Origin: Pseudomonas eucalypticola | Lineage (GTDB): Bacteria > Pseudomonadota > Gammaproteobacteria > Pseudomonadales > Pseudomonadaceae | Assembly: GCF_013374995.1 (NCBI RefSeq) | Contig: NZ_CP056030.1 | Location: 2,140,501 to 2,204,500, forward strand | Direction: 5' to 3' | DNA length: 64,000 nt | Shown: positions 56,354 through 63,432 of the stretch, piece by piece | How positions within the stretch are numbered: the stretch's first letter is position 1 | How the letters are laid out: every line of letters begins with the position of its first letter | Notes under the pieces: model-generated | What the model was told of the DNA's origin: nothing | The model's input: the letters and a program-made list of their open reading frames with translations, nothing else | Databases searched by the model: none | Position numbers and translations under genes: made by a program

Positions 56354-57052
56354 ATGCGCTTGATCGGTGCAGGAATGATCGATCGTCTGGCCAAGGCCTG
56401 CCTGTTCGCGGGTGTGGTCCTGGCCCCAGGGGTACAGGCAGCGGACGAAGACCCGTGGGAAGGTGTCAACCGGGTCATCTTCCGTTTCAACGATACGGTC
56501 GACACCTACGCGTTCAAACCGATCGCCCAGGGCTACCAGTTCATCACCCCGCAGTTCATGCAGGACGGCGTGCACAACTTCTTCCAGAACATCGGTGACG
56601 TCGGCAACCTGGCCAACGATGTACTGCAGGTCAAGCCGCGCGAAGCCGGCGTCGACACCGCGCGGCTGCTGCTCAACACCACGCTGGGTGTCGTAGGGTT
56701 CGTGGACGTGGGCACCCGCATGGGCCTGCAGCGCAACGACGAGGACTTCGGCCTGACCCTGGGCAAGTGGGGCGTGCCGAGCGGCCCGTACGTGATGATC
56801 CCGCTGCTGGGGCCAAGCACTGTGCGTGATGGCCTGGCCAAATACCCCGACAGTTTCACCCAGCCGTACCGCTACATGGACGACATGTCGCTGCGCAACA
56901 GCCTGTTCGCGCTGAACATGGTCGATACCCGCGCGCAGTTGCTGTCGGCGGAGAAGATGATCAATGGCGACAAGTACACCTTCATCCGCAACGCTTACCT
57001 GCAGATGCGCGAGTTCAAGGTGAAGGAAGGTCACGTCGTCGACGATTTCTGA
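56354..57052 (+). CDS. mlaA: MlaA (VacJ), outer-membrane phospholipid transport protein
   Basis: A 232-residue protein. The signal peptide (CLFAGVVLAPGVQA) ends near residue 34 with an AxA-type site, and no lipobox cysteine follows. The mature part opens DEDPWEGVNRVIFRFND and includes FFQNIGDVGNLANDVLQ, TLGVVGFVDVGT and GPYVMIPLLGPSTVRDG, all MlaA hallmarks. It extracts mislocalised phospholipids from the outer leaflet with the Mla system. ATG 56354 follows CAAGGAG. It is monocistronic and ended by a terminator. Confidence 0.93.
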   Translation: MRLIGAGMIDRLAKACLFAGVVLAPGVQAADEDPWEGVNRVIFRFNDTVDTYAFKPIAQGYQFITPQFMQDGVHNFFQNIGDVGNLANDVLQVKPREAGVDTARLLLNTTLGVVGFVDVGTRMGLQRNDEDFGLTLGKWGVPSGPYVMIPLLGPSTVRDGLAKYPDSFTQPYRYMDDMSLRNSLFALNMVDTRAQLLSAEKMINGDKYTFIRNAYLQMREFKVKEGHVVDDF

Positions 57053-57067
57053 TCGTCCCGATGTGCA

Positions 57068-57093
57068 AAGGGCGACCTTCGGGTCGCCTTTTT
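57068..57093 (+). terminator. Rho-independent terminator of mlaA
   Basis: The stem GGCGACC (57071-57077), a 3-base loop and GGTCGCC (57082-57088) lead into a T-run, 15 bases after the stop. It also separates mlaA from the convergent PilZ gene. Confidence 0.88.
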
Positions 57094-57107
57094 CGTGGGG
57101 TGGAGCG

Positions 57108-57407
57108 TCAGCTCATCTGCAGGATGCTCAGTCCCAGGGTTTGCAGCCCGGCGCCCAGCTCCTCGACTCGCACCACCTCCACCTGGGCCTCCAGGTCGCG
57201 CAGGGCGGCGTGTTCGGAGGGCAGGTGAATGCCGATGATGTCGCCTACCCGCAGGCTGCTGCGCGCCTCGATCTGCATGCCCGTGCTGGACAGGTCACGG
57301 CACACGCCCACGATCCGTTGCCCGTCCACTTTCAGAAACACTTTGGCGTTGACCGTCATGCGAATGAAATCGCGTTTCTCGGCAAAGTCGCGATCGATCT
57401 GGCTCAT
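57108..57407 (-). CDS. Single-domain PilZ c-di-GMP effector
   Basis: A 99-residue stand-alone PilZ domain. Both motifs are intact: RDFIRM after KR (RxxxR) and DLSSTGMQI (DxSxxG). It should bind c-di-GMP and act on a partner protein. ATG 57407 is chosen because the AAGGA site lies eight bases upstream; ATG 57416 is too close to it. It is divergent from rssB. Confidence 0.86.
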   Translation of the reverse strand: MSQIDRDFAEKRDFIRMTVNAKVFLKVDGQRIVGVCRDLSSTGMQIEARSSLRVGDIIGIHLPSEHAALRDLEAQVEVVRVEELGAGLQTLGLSILQMS

Positions 57408-57606
57408 GGGCTGCATCCTTCCATTAGGTTGCTTGCGAAGGGGTTTTTATAACCCCCGGTGATTTGCGCTGTAAAGACGGCAAGCGACCATCGGCACACG
57501 CTTGAAACACCCGGCGGATGGGAGTACCGTCTGCGCCTTAGAGGGCACCTCTGGGTAATCGTGTCAGGGCACATTGTCCTACACTGGCTACCAGGAGAGG
57601 CTAGAA

Positions 57607-58863
57607 GTGAATCCAGTAAGCGAGCTCAGGCCCGGCCGAGTACCTTACGCCAACCAATTTCTGGCGCCGTTTGCCCACATGCAGAAAACCAGTGCCACGC
57701 TGCTGATAATCGATGATGACGACGTAGTGCGCGCGAGTCTCGCCGCCTACCTGGAAGACAGTGGCTTCAGCGTCCTGCAGGCGAGCAATGGCCTGCAGGG
57801 GCTTCAGGTATTCGAGCAGGAAAAGCCCGATCTCGTGATCTGTGACTTGCGCATGCCCCAGGTCGGTGGCCTGGAGCTCATTCGCCAGGTCACCGAGCGC
57901 GCGCCCGAACTGCCCGTGATCGTGCTGTCAGGTGCGGGGGTCATGAACGACGCCGTGGAGGCCTTGCGCCTCGGCGCGTCGGACTACCTGATCAAGCCCC
58001 TGGAAGACCTGGCGGTGCTTGAGCACTCGGTGCGTCGGGCGCTTGACCGTGCCTGGCTGCTGCAGGAGAACCAGCGCTACCGGGAAAAGCTGGAAACCGC
58101 CAACCGCGAACTGGAGGCCAGCCTGCACCTGTTGCAGGAAGACCAGAACGCCGGGCGCCAGGTGCAGATGAACATGCTGCCCGAGAGCCCGTGGGAGGTC
58201 GACGGCTTCAAGTTCGAGCACCAGATCATCCCGTCCCTGTACTTGTCAGGTGATTTCGTCGACTGTTTTCGCGTCGATGAGCGTAGAGTGGCATTCTACC
58301 TGGCTGACGTTTCCGGGCATGGTGCCTCGTCAGCGTTCGTGACCGTGCTGCTGAAATTCATGACCACGCGCCTGATGTTCGAATTCAAGCGCAGCGGCAC
58401 CTTGCCGGAATTCAAGCCGTCGGAAGTGCTGGGCCATATCAACCGCGGCCTGATCAACTGCAAGCTGGGCAAGCATGTGACCATGGTGGGCGGGGTCATC
58501 GACGAGGAAACCGGCCTTTTGACGTACAGCATTGGCGGGCATCTGCCGTTGCCGGTGTTCTTCAGCCAGGGCCAGGTGCGTTACCTGGAAGGGCGAGGGT
58601 TGCCGGTGGGGCTTTTCAACGAGGCCACCTACAGTGACCACGTACTGGAGTTGCCCGAGAGTTTCAGCCTGACGCTGTTCTCTGATGGCATTCTGGACCT
58701 TTTGCCCGGTGAAACACTCAAAGACAAAGAGGCTGCCTTGCCGGAAATCGTCAAGGAAGTTGGCGGCGGCCTGGATGGCCTGCGGCAGAAGTTTGGATTG
58801 GCCACGCTCGGGGAGATGCCGGATGATATCGCCCTGTTGGTGCTAAGCAGGAACCTAGAATGA
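57607..58863 (+). CDS. rssB: RssB-like response regulator with PP2C-type phosphatase domain
   Basis: Receiver: LLIIDDDDVVRASL, phospho-Asp in LVICDLRMP, PVIVLSGAG, DYLIKPLEDL. A coiled coil (EKLETANRELEASLHLLQEDQNAG) leads to a PP2C/SpoIIE phosphatase domain with SGDFVDCFRV, LADVSGHGASSAF and MPDDIALLVL. In Pseudomonas this protein with RssC controls sigma-S stability. The GTG at 57607 has the best ribosome site (AGGAGAGG); the ATG at 57679 (MQKTSATLLI) matches the usual 394-residue length but has no ribosome site. The rssC start overlaps the stop. Confidence 0.88.
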   Translation: MNPVSELRPGRVPYANQFLAPFAHMQKTSATLLIIDDDDVVRASLAAYLEDSGFSVLQASNGLQGLQVFEQEKPDLVICDLRMPQVGGLELIRQVTERAPELPVIVLSGAGVMNDAVEALRLGASDYLIKPLEDLAVLEHSVRRALDRAWLLQENQRYREKLETANRELEASLHLLQEDQNAGRQVQMNMLPESPWEVDGFKFEHQIIPSLYLSGDFVDCFRVDERRVAFYLADVSGHGASSAFVTVLLKFMTTRLMFEFKRSGTLPEFKPSEVLGHINRGLINCKLGKHVTMVGGVIDEETGLLTYSIGGHLPLPVFFSQGQVRYLEGRGLPVGLFNEATYSDHVLELPESFSLTLFSDGILDLLPGETLKDKEAALPEIVKEVGGGLDGLRQKFGLATLGEMPDDIALLVLSRNLE

Positions 58864-59342
58864 GTACGGGTAGAATCCAGTTCGCCGAGCAAGATGGCAC
58901 GTTCGTGCTGAAATTTGTCGGTGAAGTGCGCCTGACCTTGTGTTCGGCGCTGGATGCGACTATTGAAAAGATCTTCACTGCCTTGAATTTCTCGGCCATC
59001 GTCATTGACCTGACCGAGACGCGCAGTATCGACAGCACCACGCTGGGCCTGCTGGCCAAGCTGTCGATCCTGTCGCGGCAGAAGGTAGGGTTGCTGCCGA
59101 CCGTGGTCACCACCCACGAGGATATCACGCGCCTCCTGCAATCGATGGGCTTCGACCAGGTGTTCAACATCGTCGACCGCCCCATCCCATGCCCGGAATG
59201 CCTGACCGACCTGCCATCCCAGGACCAGTCCGAGGACATCGTGCGCACCAAGGTACTGGAAGCGCACAAGATCCTCATGGGCCTGAACGACTCCAACCGC
59301 GAAGCGTTCCACGACCTGGTCAGCGCCCTCGAGCGCAGCTGA
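58860..59342 (+). CDS. rssC: RssC, STAS-domain anti-sigma factor antagonist
   Basis: A 160-residue protein. The STAS fold reads FVGEVRLTLCSALDATIEKI, VIDLTETRSIDSTTLGLLAKLS with the phosphorylatable Ser/Thr in the SIDST loop. A C-terminal extension of about 50 residues contains CPEC, which might be half of a metal site. It is the likely substrate of the RssB phosphatase. The ATG overlaps rssB by four bases. Confidence 0.9.
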   Translation: MSTGRIQFAEQDGTFVLKFVGEVRLTLCSALDATIEKIFTALNFSAIVIDLTETRSIDSTTLGLLAKLSILSRQKVGLLPTVVTTHEDITRLLQSMGFDQVFNIVDRPIPCPECLTDLPSQDQSEDIVRTKVLEAHKILMGLNDSNREAFHDLVSALERS

Positions 59343-59353
59343 AGCCAGCTACC

Positions 59354-59391
59354 ACAAAAAAGGGCGACTTCCGTGGAAGCCGCCCTTTTTC
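59354..59391. terminator. Bidirectional terminator between rssC and tal
   Basis: GGGCGACTTCC (59362-59372) pairs with GGAAGCCGCCC (59375-59385) with one mismatch; A-run before and T-run after. It serves the convergent genes ending at 59342 and 59407. Confidence 0.9.
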
Positions 59392-59406
59392 ATTGCCGAC
59401 TGCGAA

Positions 59407-60333
59407 TCAGAGCTTCGCCTTGAGCAACGCTTCCAGTTTCTCCTGGTCGCGGGCGAACTGGCGAATGCCTTCGGCCAGCTTCTCGGTGGCCATGGCGTCT
59501 TCGTTGGACTCCCAGCGGAACTGAGCTTCGTTCAGCGTGTGCTTCGGCTCGCCGGCGTTGCCAGGCTTGAGTTTCTGCGACAGCGTGCCGGTGTCATCCG
59601 ACAGCTTCTGCAACAGCTCGGGGCTGATGGTCAGGCGGTCGCAACCGGCCAGCTCTTCGATCTGGCTGGTGTTGCGGAAGCTGGCGCCCATGACCACGGT
59701 GTCGTAGCCATTGGCCTTGTAGTAGTTGTAGATGCGCGTGACCGACTGCACGCCCGGGTCTTCGGCGCCGGTGTATTCCTGACCGGTGGACTTCTTGTAC
59801 CAGTCGTAGATGCGGCCCACGAACGGCGAGATCAGGAACACCCCGGCGTCGGCGCAGGCGGCGGCCTGAGCGAAAGAGAACAGCAGGGTCAGGTTGGTCT
59901 GAATACCTTCCTTCTCGAGTTTCTCGGCGGCGCGGATACCTTCCCAGGTCGACGCCAGCTTGATCAGCACGCGGTCGCGGCTGACGCCAGCCTTGTCGTA
60001 CAGGTCGATCAACTGGTGGGCCTTGGCCAGCAGCTTGGGCTCGTCGAACGACAGGCGCGCATCCACCTCGGTGGAGATGCGTCCCGGGATCGCCTTCAAG
60101 ATACCGCTACCCACGGCGACCGCGAAGCGATCGCAGGCCAGGCCGATATCGCCCTTGACGTCGCCCACGGCGTCATTCAGCAGGTCGGCGTAGCTGGTGA
60201 TGGCGGCTGCCTTGAGCAACAGCGAGGGGTTGGTGGTGGCGTCCACGGGCTTGAGGCGGGTAATCGCATCGAGGTCACCGGTGTCGGCGACTACCGTGGT
60301 GAATTGCTTGAGTTGTTCCAGCTTGGAAGTCAT
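59407..60333 (-). CDS. tal: Transaldolase (TalB type)
   Basis: A 308-residue transaldolase. The Schiff-base lysine is Lys125 in RVLIKLAST; other conserved pieces are [13 protein letters not shown] and [11 protein letters not shown]. It interconverts sedoheptulose-7-phosphate plus glyceraldehyde-3-phosphate with erythrose-4-phosphate plus fructose-6-phosphate in the pentose phosphate pathway. ATG 60333 ([10 protein letters not shown]) is the family start; the extension to 60366 is not needed. Confidence 0.95.
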   Translation of the reverse strand: MTSKLEQLKQFTTVVADTGDLDAITRLKPVDATTNPSLLLKAAAITSYADLLNDAVGDVKGDIGLACDRFAVAVGSGILKAIPGRISTEVDARLSFDEPKLLAKAHQLIDLYDKAGVSRDRVLIKLASTWEGIRAAEKLEKEGIQTNLTLLFSFAQAAACADAGVFLISPFVGRIYDWYKKSTGQEYTGAEDPGVQSVTRIYNYYKANGYDTVVMGASFRNTSQIEELAGCDRLTISPELLQKLSDDTGTLSQKLKPGNAGEPKHTLNEAQFRWESNEDAMATEKLAEGIRQFARDQEKLEALLKAKL

Positions 60334-60466
60334 GAGCGTGCTCTGTCCTGTGCGATTGAGTGACATTACCCGACCACCGCCATGCGCTCAAGCGCCGCGG
60401 GGGGCGGGTAACCAAAGACTGCTTGTTGGAGTGCGAAACCGCCGTGCCGGTTCCCTGGCGTAGCGG

Positions 60467-61501
60467 TCAGCGGCCTTCGAGCAACTGCCCGGCCTGGTCC
60501 AGCAAGCCCAGCGGGTCCTTGCTCTTGTGGATATCCACCGACAGCAGCTGGCGGAACTTGCGCGCCCCGGGGAAACCCTGGCCCAGGCCCAGGATATGCC
60601 GGGTGATATGGTGCATGGCCCCGCCGTCCTCGAGGTGCCGGGCGATATACGGCCGCAGCCGCGCCAGCGCCTCAGCACGGGAAATGACCGGTGCGGTGCT
60701 GCCGAACAATTCCTGGTCCACTGTCGCCAGCAGGTAAGGGTTATGGTACGCCTCGCGGCCCAGCATCACACCATCGAAAGTGCGTAAATGCGCCTGGCAT
60801 TCGGCCATGGTCTTGATGCCACCGTTGAGGATGATCTCCAGGTCCGGAAAGTCGGCTTTCAACTGCGCTGCCACGTCATAGCGCAACGGCGGGATGTCGC
60901 GGTTTTCCTTGGGCGACAGTCCTTCGAGGATGGCGATGCGCGCATGCACGGTAAAACTCCGGCAACCGGCGTCGCGGACCTGGCCGACGAAGTCGCACAA
61001 CTCGGCATAGCTGTCGCGGCCATTGATGCCGATGCGGTGCTTGACCGTCACCGGAATCGACACCGCGTCGCGCATGGCCTTCACGCAATCGGCCACCAGC
61101 GCGGGATGGCCCATCAGGCAGGCGCCGATCATGTTGTTCTGCACGCGGTCGCTCGGGCAGCCGACGTTCAGGTTCACTTCGTCGTAGCCCACGTCCTGGG
61201 CCATGCGCGCACAGGCCGCCAGGTCGGCCGGCACGCTGCCGCCCAGTTGCAGCGCCAATGGATGCTCGGTGTCGTCGTGGCGCAGGAAGCGCGCGGCGTC
61301 GCCGTTGAGCAGGGCGCCAGTGGTGACCATTTCGGTGTAGAGCAGGGCGTTGGCGGAGAGCAGACGGAGGAAGAAGCGGCAGTGGCGGTCTGTCCAGTCC
61401 ATCATAGGTGCAACGCTGAAGCGGCGGGAAGGCTCAGGCCTTGATTTTAGTGGGTTTGAGGCTGATTTCGTTTGCATTTTGGTCTGCGTATTTTGTACCA
61501 T
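60467..61501 (-). CDS. dusA: DusA, tRNA-dihydrouridine(20/20a) synthase, 5' end rebuilt by an integrated element
   Basis: A 344-residue flavoenzyme. Conserved: RRFSVAPMMDWTDRHCRFF, LQLGGSVPADLAACA, catalytic Cys in NVGCPSDRVQ, HARIAIL and NGGIKTM. It reduces uridines in tRNA D-loops. The first ~20 residues (MVQNTQTKMQTKSASNPLKS) are Gln/Thr/Lys-rich and encoded by AT-richer DNA, unlike the body; the integrase starts 77 bases upstream on the other strand. This fits insertion of a mobile element within the 5' end of dusA with the element supplying a new start and promoter. ATG 61477 is an alternative start. Confidence 0.93.
   Translation of the reverse strand: MVQNTQTKMQTKSASNPLKSRPEPSRRFSVAPMMDWTDRHCRFFLRLLSANALLYTEMVTTGALLNGDAARFLRHDDTEHPLALQLGGSVPADLAACARMAQDVGYDEVNLNVGCPSDRVQNNMIGACLMGHPALVADCVKAMRDAVSIPVTVKHRIGINGRDSYAELCDFVGQVRDAGCRSFTVHARIAILEGLSPKENRDIPPLRYDVAAQLKADFPDLEIILNGGIKTMAECQAHLRTFDGVMLGREAYHNPYLLATVDQELFGSTAPVISRAEALARLRPYIARHLEDGGAMHHITRHILGLGQGFPGARKFRQLLSVDIHKSKDPLGLLDQAGQLLEGR
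61370..61445. other. Likely attachment-site junction inside the dusA 5' end
   Basis: Host-like dusA coding (encoding APMMDWTDRHC) ends and AT-rich element-like sequence begins near 61440. dusA-associated integrases are known to recombine in this part of the gene. The exact core cannot be fixed because the other end of the element is outside the window. Confidence 0.5.
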
Positions 61502-61573
61502 TTTCGGGCGTTTTCAGGCGTTTTTTTTCCAGTCGTTGGTACAATGTACCAACTGAACGGAGGCGTGTACCAA
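61494..61573. repeat. Cluster of four TGTACCA(A) repeats with a perfect palindrome
   Basis: Copies are at 61494-61500 (TGTACCA), 61536-61543 (inverted, TTGGTACA), 61545-61552 (TGTACCAA) and 61566-61573 (TGTACCAA). The second and third form a perfect palindrome around one base, and it contains TACAAT (61540-61545), a possible int -10. They cover the dusA start and the int ribosome site. They look like integrase arm sites or an operator. Confidence 0.7.
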
Positions 61574-61577
61574 TTCC

Positions 61578-62729
61578 ATGGCCACTATCAGACCCCGCAA
61601 AAGAGCTGACGGTACAGTCAGCTACACCGCCCAGATCCGGATCAATCGTGATGGGGCGCAAGTCTACCAAGAGACGCAGACCTTCGCGCGGAAACAGGCT
61701 GCTCAAGCGTGGATCCGGCGACGTGAGGCGGAGCTCTATGAGCCCGACGCTATAGAGAAGGCGAATCGAGTCGGCGTGCCTCTTGCTGAGATCATCGATC
61801 GCTACTTGAAGGAGGTTGAGAAAGCCCGACCATTGGGCAAGACCAAGCGTGCTGTCTTGAAGGCAATTGCATCTACCTCATTGGGCCAGGTCATCGACAG
61901 CGATATCAATAGCCAGCGGTTGGTGGAGTTCGCGCTGTGGCGTATGACCAAAGCCGGCGGGGATGTGCAGCCACAGACCGCGGCGAATGATCTGGCTCAC
62001 CTTGGTGCGGTGCTCTCGGTGGCTAAGCCTGCCTGGGGGTTCCAAGTTGACCAGCATGCGATGGCTGATGCCAGGAAGGTGCTCAAGAAACTTGGCTACG
62101 ATATGCGGAGCCAAGAGCGATCACGACGGCCATCTAAAGCTGAATTGGAAAAGATTCTGGAGCATTTCAGTGCTGGACAGAAGACGCGGCCGACCTCGAT
62201 CAACATGGTCAAGGTTATCGGCTTCGCGATGTTCTCTACCCGTCGACAGGACGAGATTACGAGAATTCGGTGGGCAGACCTCGACGAGGAAGAGCATCGG
62301 GTTCTGGTCCGGGACATGAAAAATCCGGGGCAAAAAATTGGTAACAACGTTTGGTGCCATATCCCATACCCTGCCTGGGAGATCCTGCAAACGATGCCCC
62401 GGGAATGTGATCAGATATTTCCCTACAACCCAGACTCTATCTCCGCAGCGTGGACTCGGGCGTGTAAATTTTTGGCGTTGGAGGATCTCCATTTTCATGA
62501 CCTTAGACATGAGGGCGTCAGTCGGTTGTTCGAGATGGAATGGGACATTCCGCGCGTAGCCTCGGTGTCCGGGCACAGGGATTGGAATTCGATGCGACGT
62601 TACACACACCTTAAGCGACGGGGAGACGTCTGGCTGGAATGGGAGTGGATCGAAAAGATGATCAAATCTCCCGTCGTGCTTGGCGCGAGGGCTGAAGTCA
62701 ACGTCGCCCCAAGGCGGAAGCACCGTTGA
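61578..62729 (+). CDS. int: Tyrosine-type integrase of a dusA-associated integrative element
   Basis: A 383-residue site-specific recombinase. The N-terminal arm-binding region (MATIRPRKRADGTVSYTAQI) is of the AP2-like type; a SAM-like core-binding domain lies at about 65-170. The catalytic residues are Arg223 (TRRQDEITRIRW), HDLRHEGVSR (HxxR), SGHRDWNSMRRYTHL with the His and nucleophile Tyr. It should cut and rejoin DNA at dusA. Base composition is lower in GC than the host genes. Its 3' end overlaps the convergent PrtN-like gene by 32 bases. Confidence 0.93.
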   Translation: MATIRPRKRADGTVSYTAQIRINRDGAQVYQETQTFARKQAAQAWIRRREAELYEPDAIEKANRVGVPLAEIIDRYLKEVEKARPLGKTKRAVLKAIASTSLGQVIDSDINSQRLVEFALWRMTKAGGDVQPQTAANDLAHLGAVLSVAKPAWGFQVDQHAMADARKVLKKLGYDMRSQERSRRPSKAELEKILEHFSAGQKTRPTSINMVKVIGFAMFSTRRQDEITRIRWADLDEEEHRVLVRDMKNPGQKIGNNVWCHIPYPAWEILQTMPRECDQIFPYNPDSISAAWTRACKFLALEDLHFHDLRHEGVSRLFEMEWDIPRVASVSGHRDWNSMRRYTHLKRRGDVWLEWEWIEKMIKSPVVLGARAEVNVAPRRKHR

Positions 62730-62979
62730 GTTGGCGACATTCTCTGAGCGCTGCTTCGCGTTGCTCATCGAGGTAATTGGCCAGGTCTGTGATGTGGATG
62801 CCCTTGGCGCTCTTCTGGCTTGGCTCCAGGCGAGTGATTGGGATTTTGATCTGGCCTGCCAGTACTTTGCGTTGGAACATCTCAATCGTGAGATGAGTGA
62901 AGTAGTCAGCGCAAACCGTGCTGAGAGGAATGATAGCTTTGCCTTCATACTGGGCCATCAGCAGGAAAATGGTGTTCAT
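62698..62979 (-). CDS. PrtN-family (pyocin activator-like) DNA-binding protein
   Basis: A 93-residue protein, MNTIFLLMAQYEGKAIIPLS, followed by VCADYFTHLT, RLEPSQKSAKGIHITDLANYLDEQREAAL. This is the PrtN family, whose founding member activates pyocin genes in P. aeruginosa. Here it lies beside and convergent to an integrase, so control of excision or of element genes is more plausible. ATG 62979 follows AAGGATG-free DNA with a GAGAACAAGGATG context (AAGG). The C-terminal 11 codons overlap the int coding region on the opposite strand. Confidence 0.85.
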   Translation of the reverse strand: MNTIFLLMAQYEGKAIIPLSTVCADYFTHLTIEMFQRKVLAGQIKIPITRLEPSQKSAKGIHITDLANYLDEQREAALRECRQLNGASALGRR

Positions 62980-63432
62980 CCTTGTTCTCCTCAAAGGGGG
63001 GGCTTTGGCGGGCGACGGCTTAGGATGATCGTTTTCTTTTGCGGGGCAGACAAAAAATTCGAGGAGTATGGCCTCGAATTTATATCGAGGAAGTGTATGG
63101 ACGCTCTTGGTAAGGTACGGATTTCTAAAGCGGTTCGCGAGGTGCGAGTCACGTGCTTCTGAATGTGAGTTTTTCCGGAAAGTGGAACTATGCGTTCTTC
63201 AGTGGAAGATCGGTTGGAAGGCCGATGGGTGGTGTTTTAGGGGGAGGGCATTTTTTTATTTGCGTGACCTAGTGTTTTGGGTATGCATGCTGGCTACTGG
63301 TTGTGGTGGGGGAGCTATGCATTTAGGGTCTCTATACTTGTCTGTCACTCTTTTTGTCACTGAAGAGGGTTTTCTTCATTTGCAGGGTCTGCCTCTTCTT
63401 TTTTTGTTTGGTGTGATTTACCGAAAGTAGTC
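62980..63432. other. AT-richer element DNA between prtN-like gene and monooxygenase
   Basis: These 453 bases are clearly poorer in GC than the chromosome to the left. They contain a minus-strand terminator (63051-63081) and should hold the promoter of the PrtN-like gene. A 120-codon plus-strand open reading (63068-63430) starts inside the terminator stem, has no ribosome site and odd composition; I do not call it. Confidence 0.55.
63051..63081 (-). terminator. Rho-independent terminator (minus strand) upstream of the PrtN-like gene
   Basis: Read on the minus strand, AAATTCGAGG pairs with CCTCGAATTT (stem 63072-63081 with 63055-63064, 7-base loop) and is followed by a T-run (63057-63052). It would end transcripts coming leftward from the monooxygenase gene. 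Confidence 0.75.

Noticed and set aside
62680..63162. Plus-strand open reading of 160 codons covering the PrtN-like gene
   Set aside because: Antisense to a recognisable PrtN-family protein and overlapping the end of int.
63068..63430. Plus-strand open reading of 120 codons in the integrated element
   Set aside because: Starts within a terminator stem, has no ribosome site, unusual Trp/Phe/Cys content and lies opposite the likely mRNA tail.
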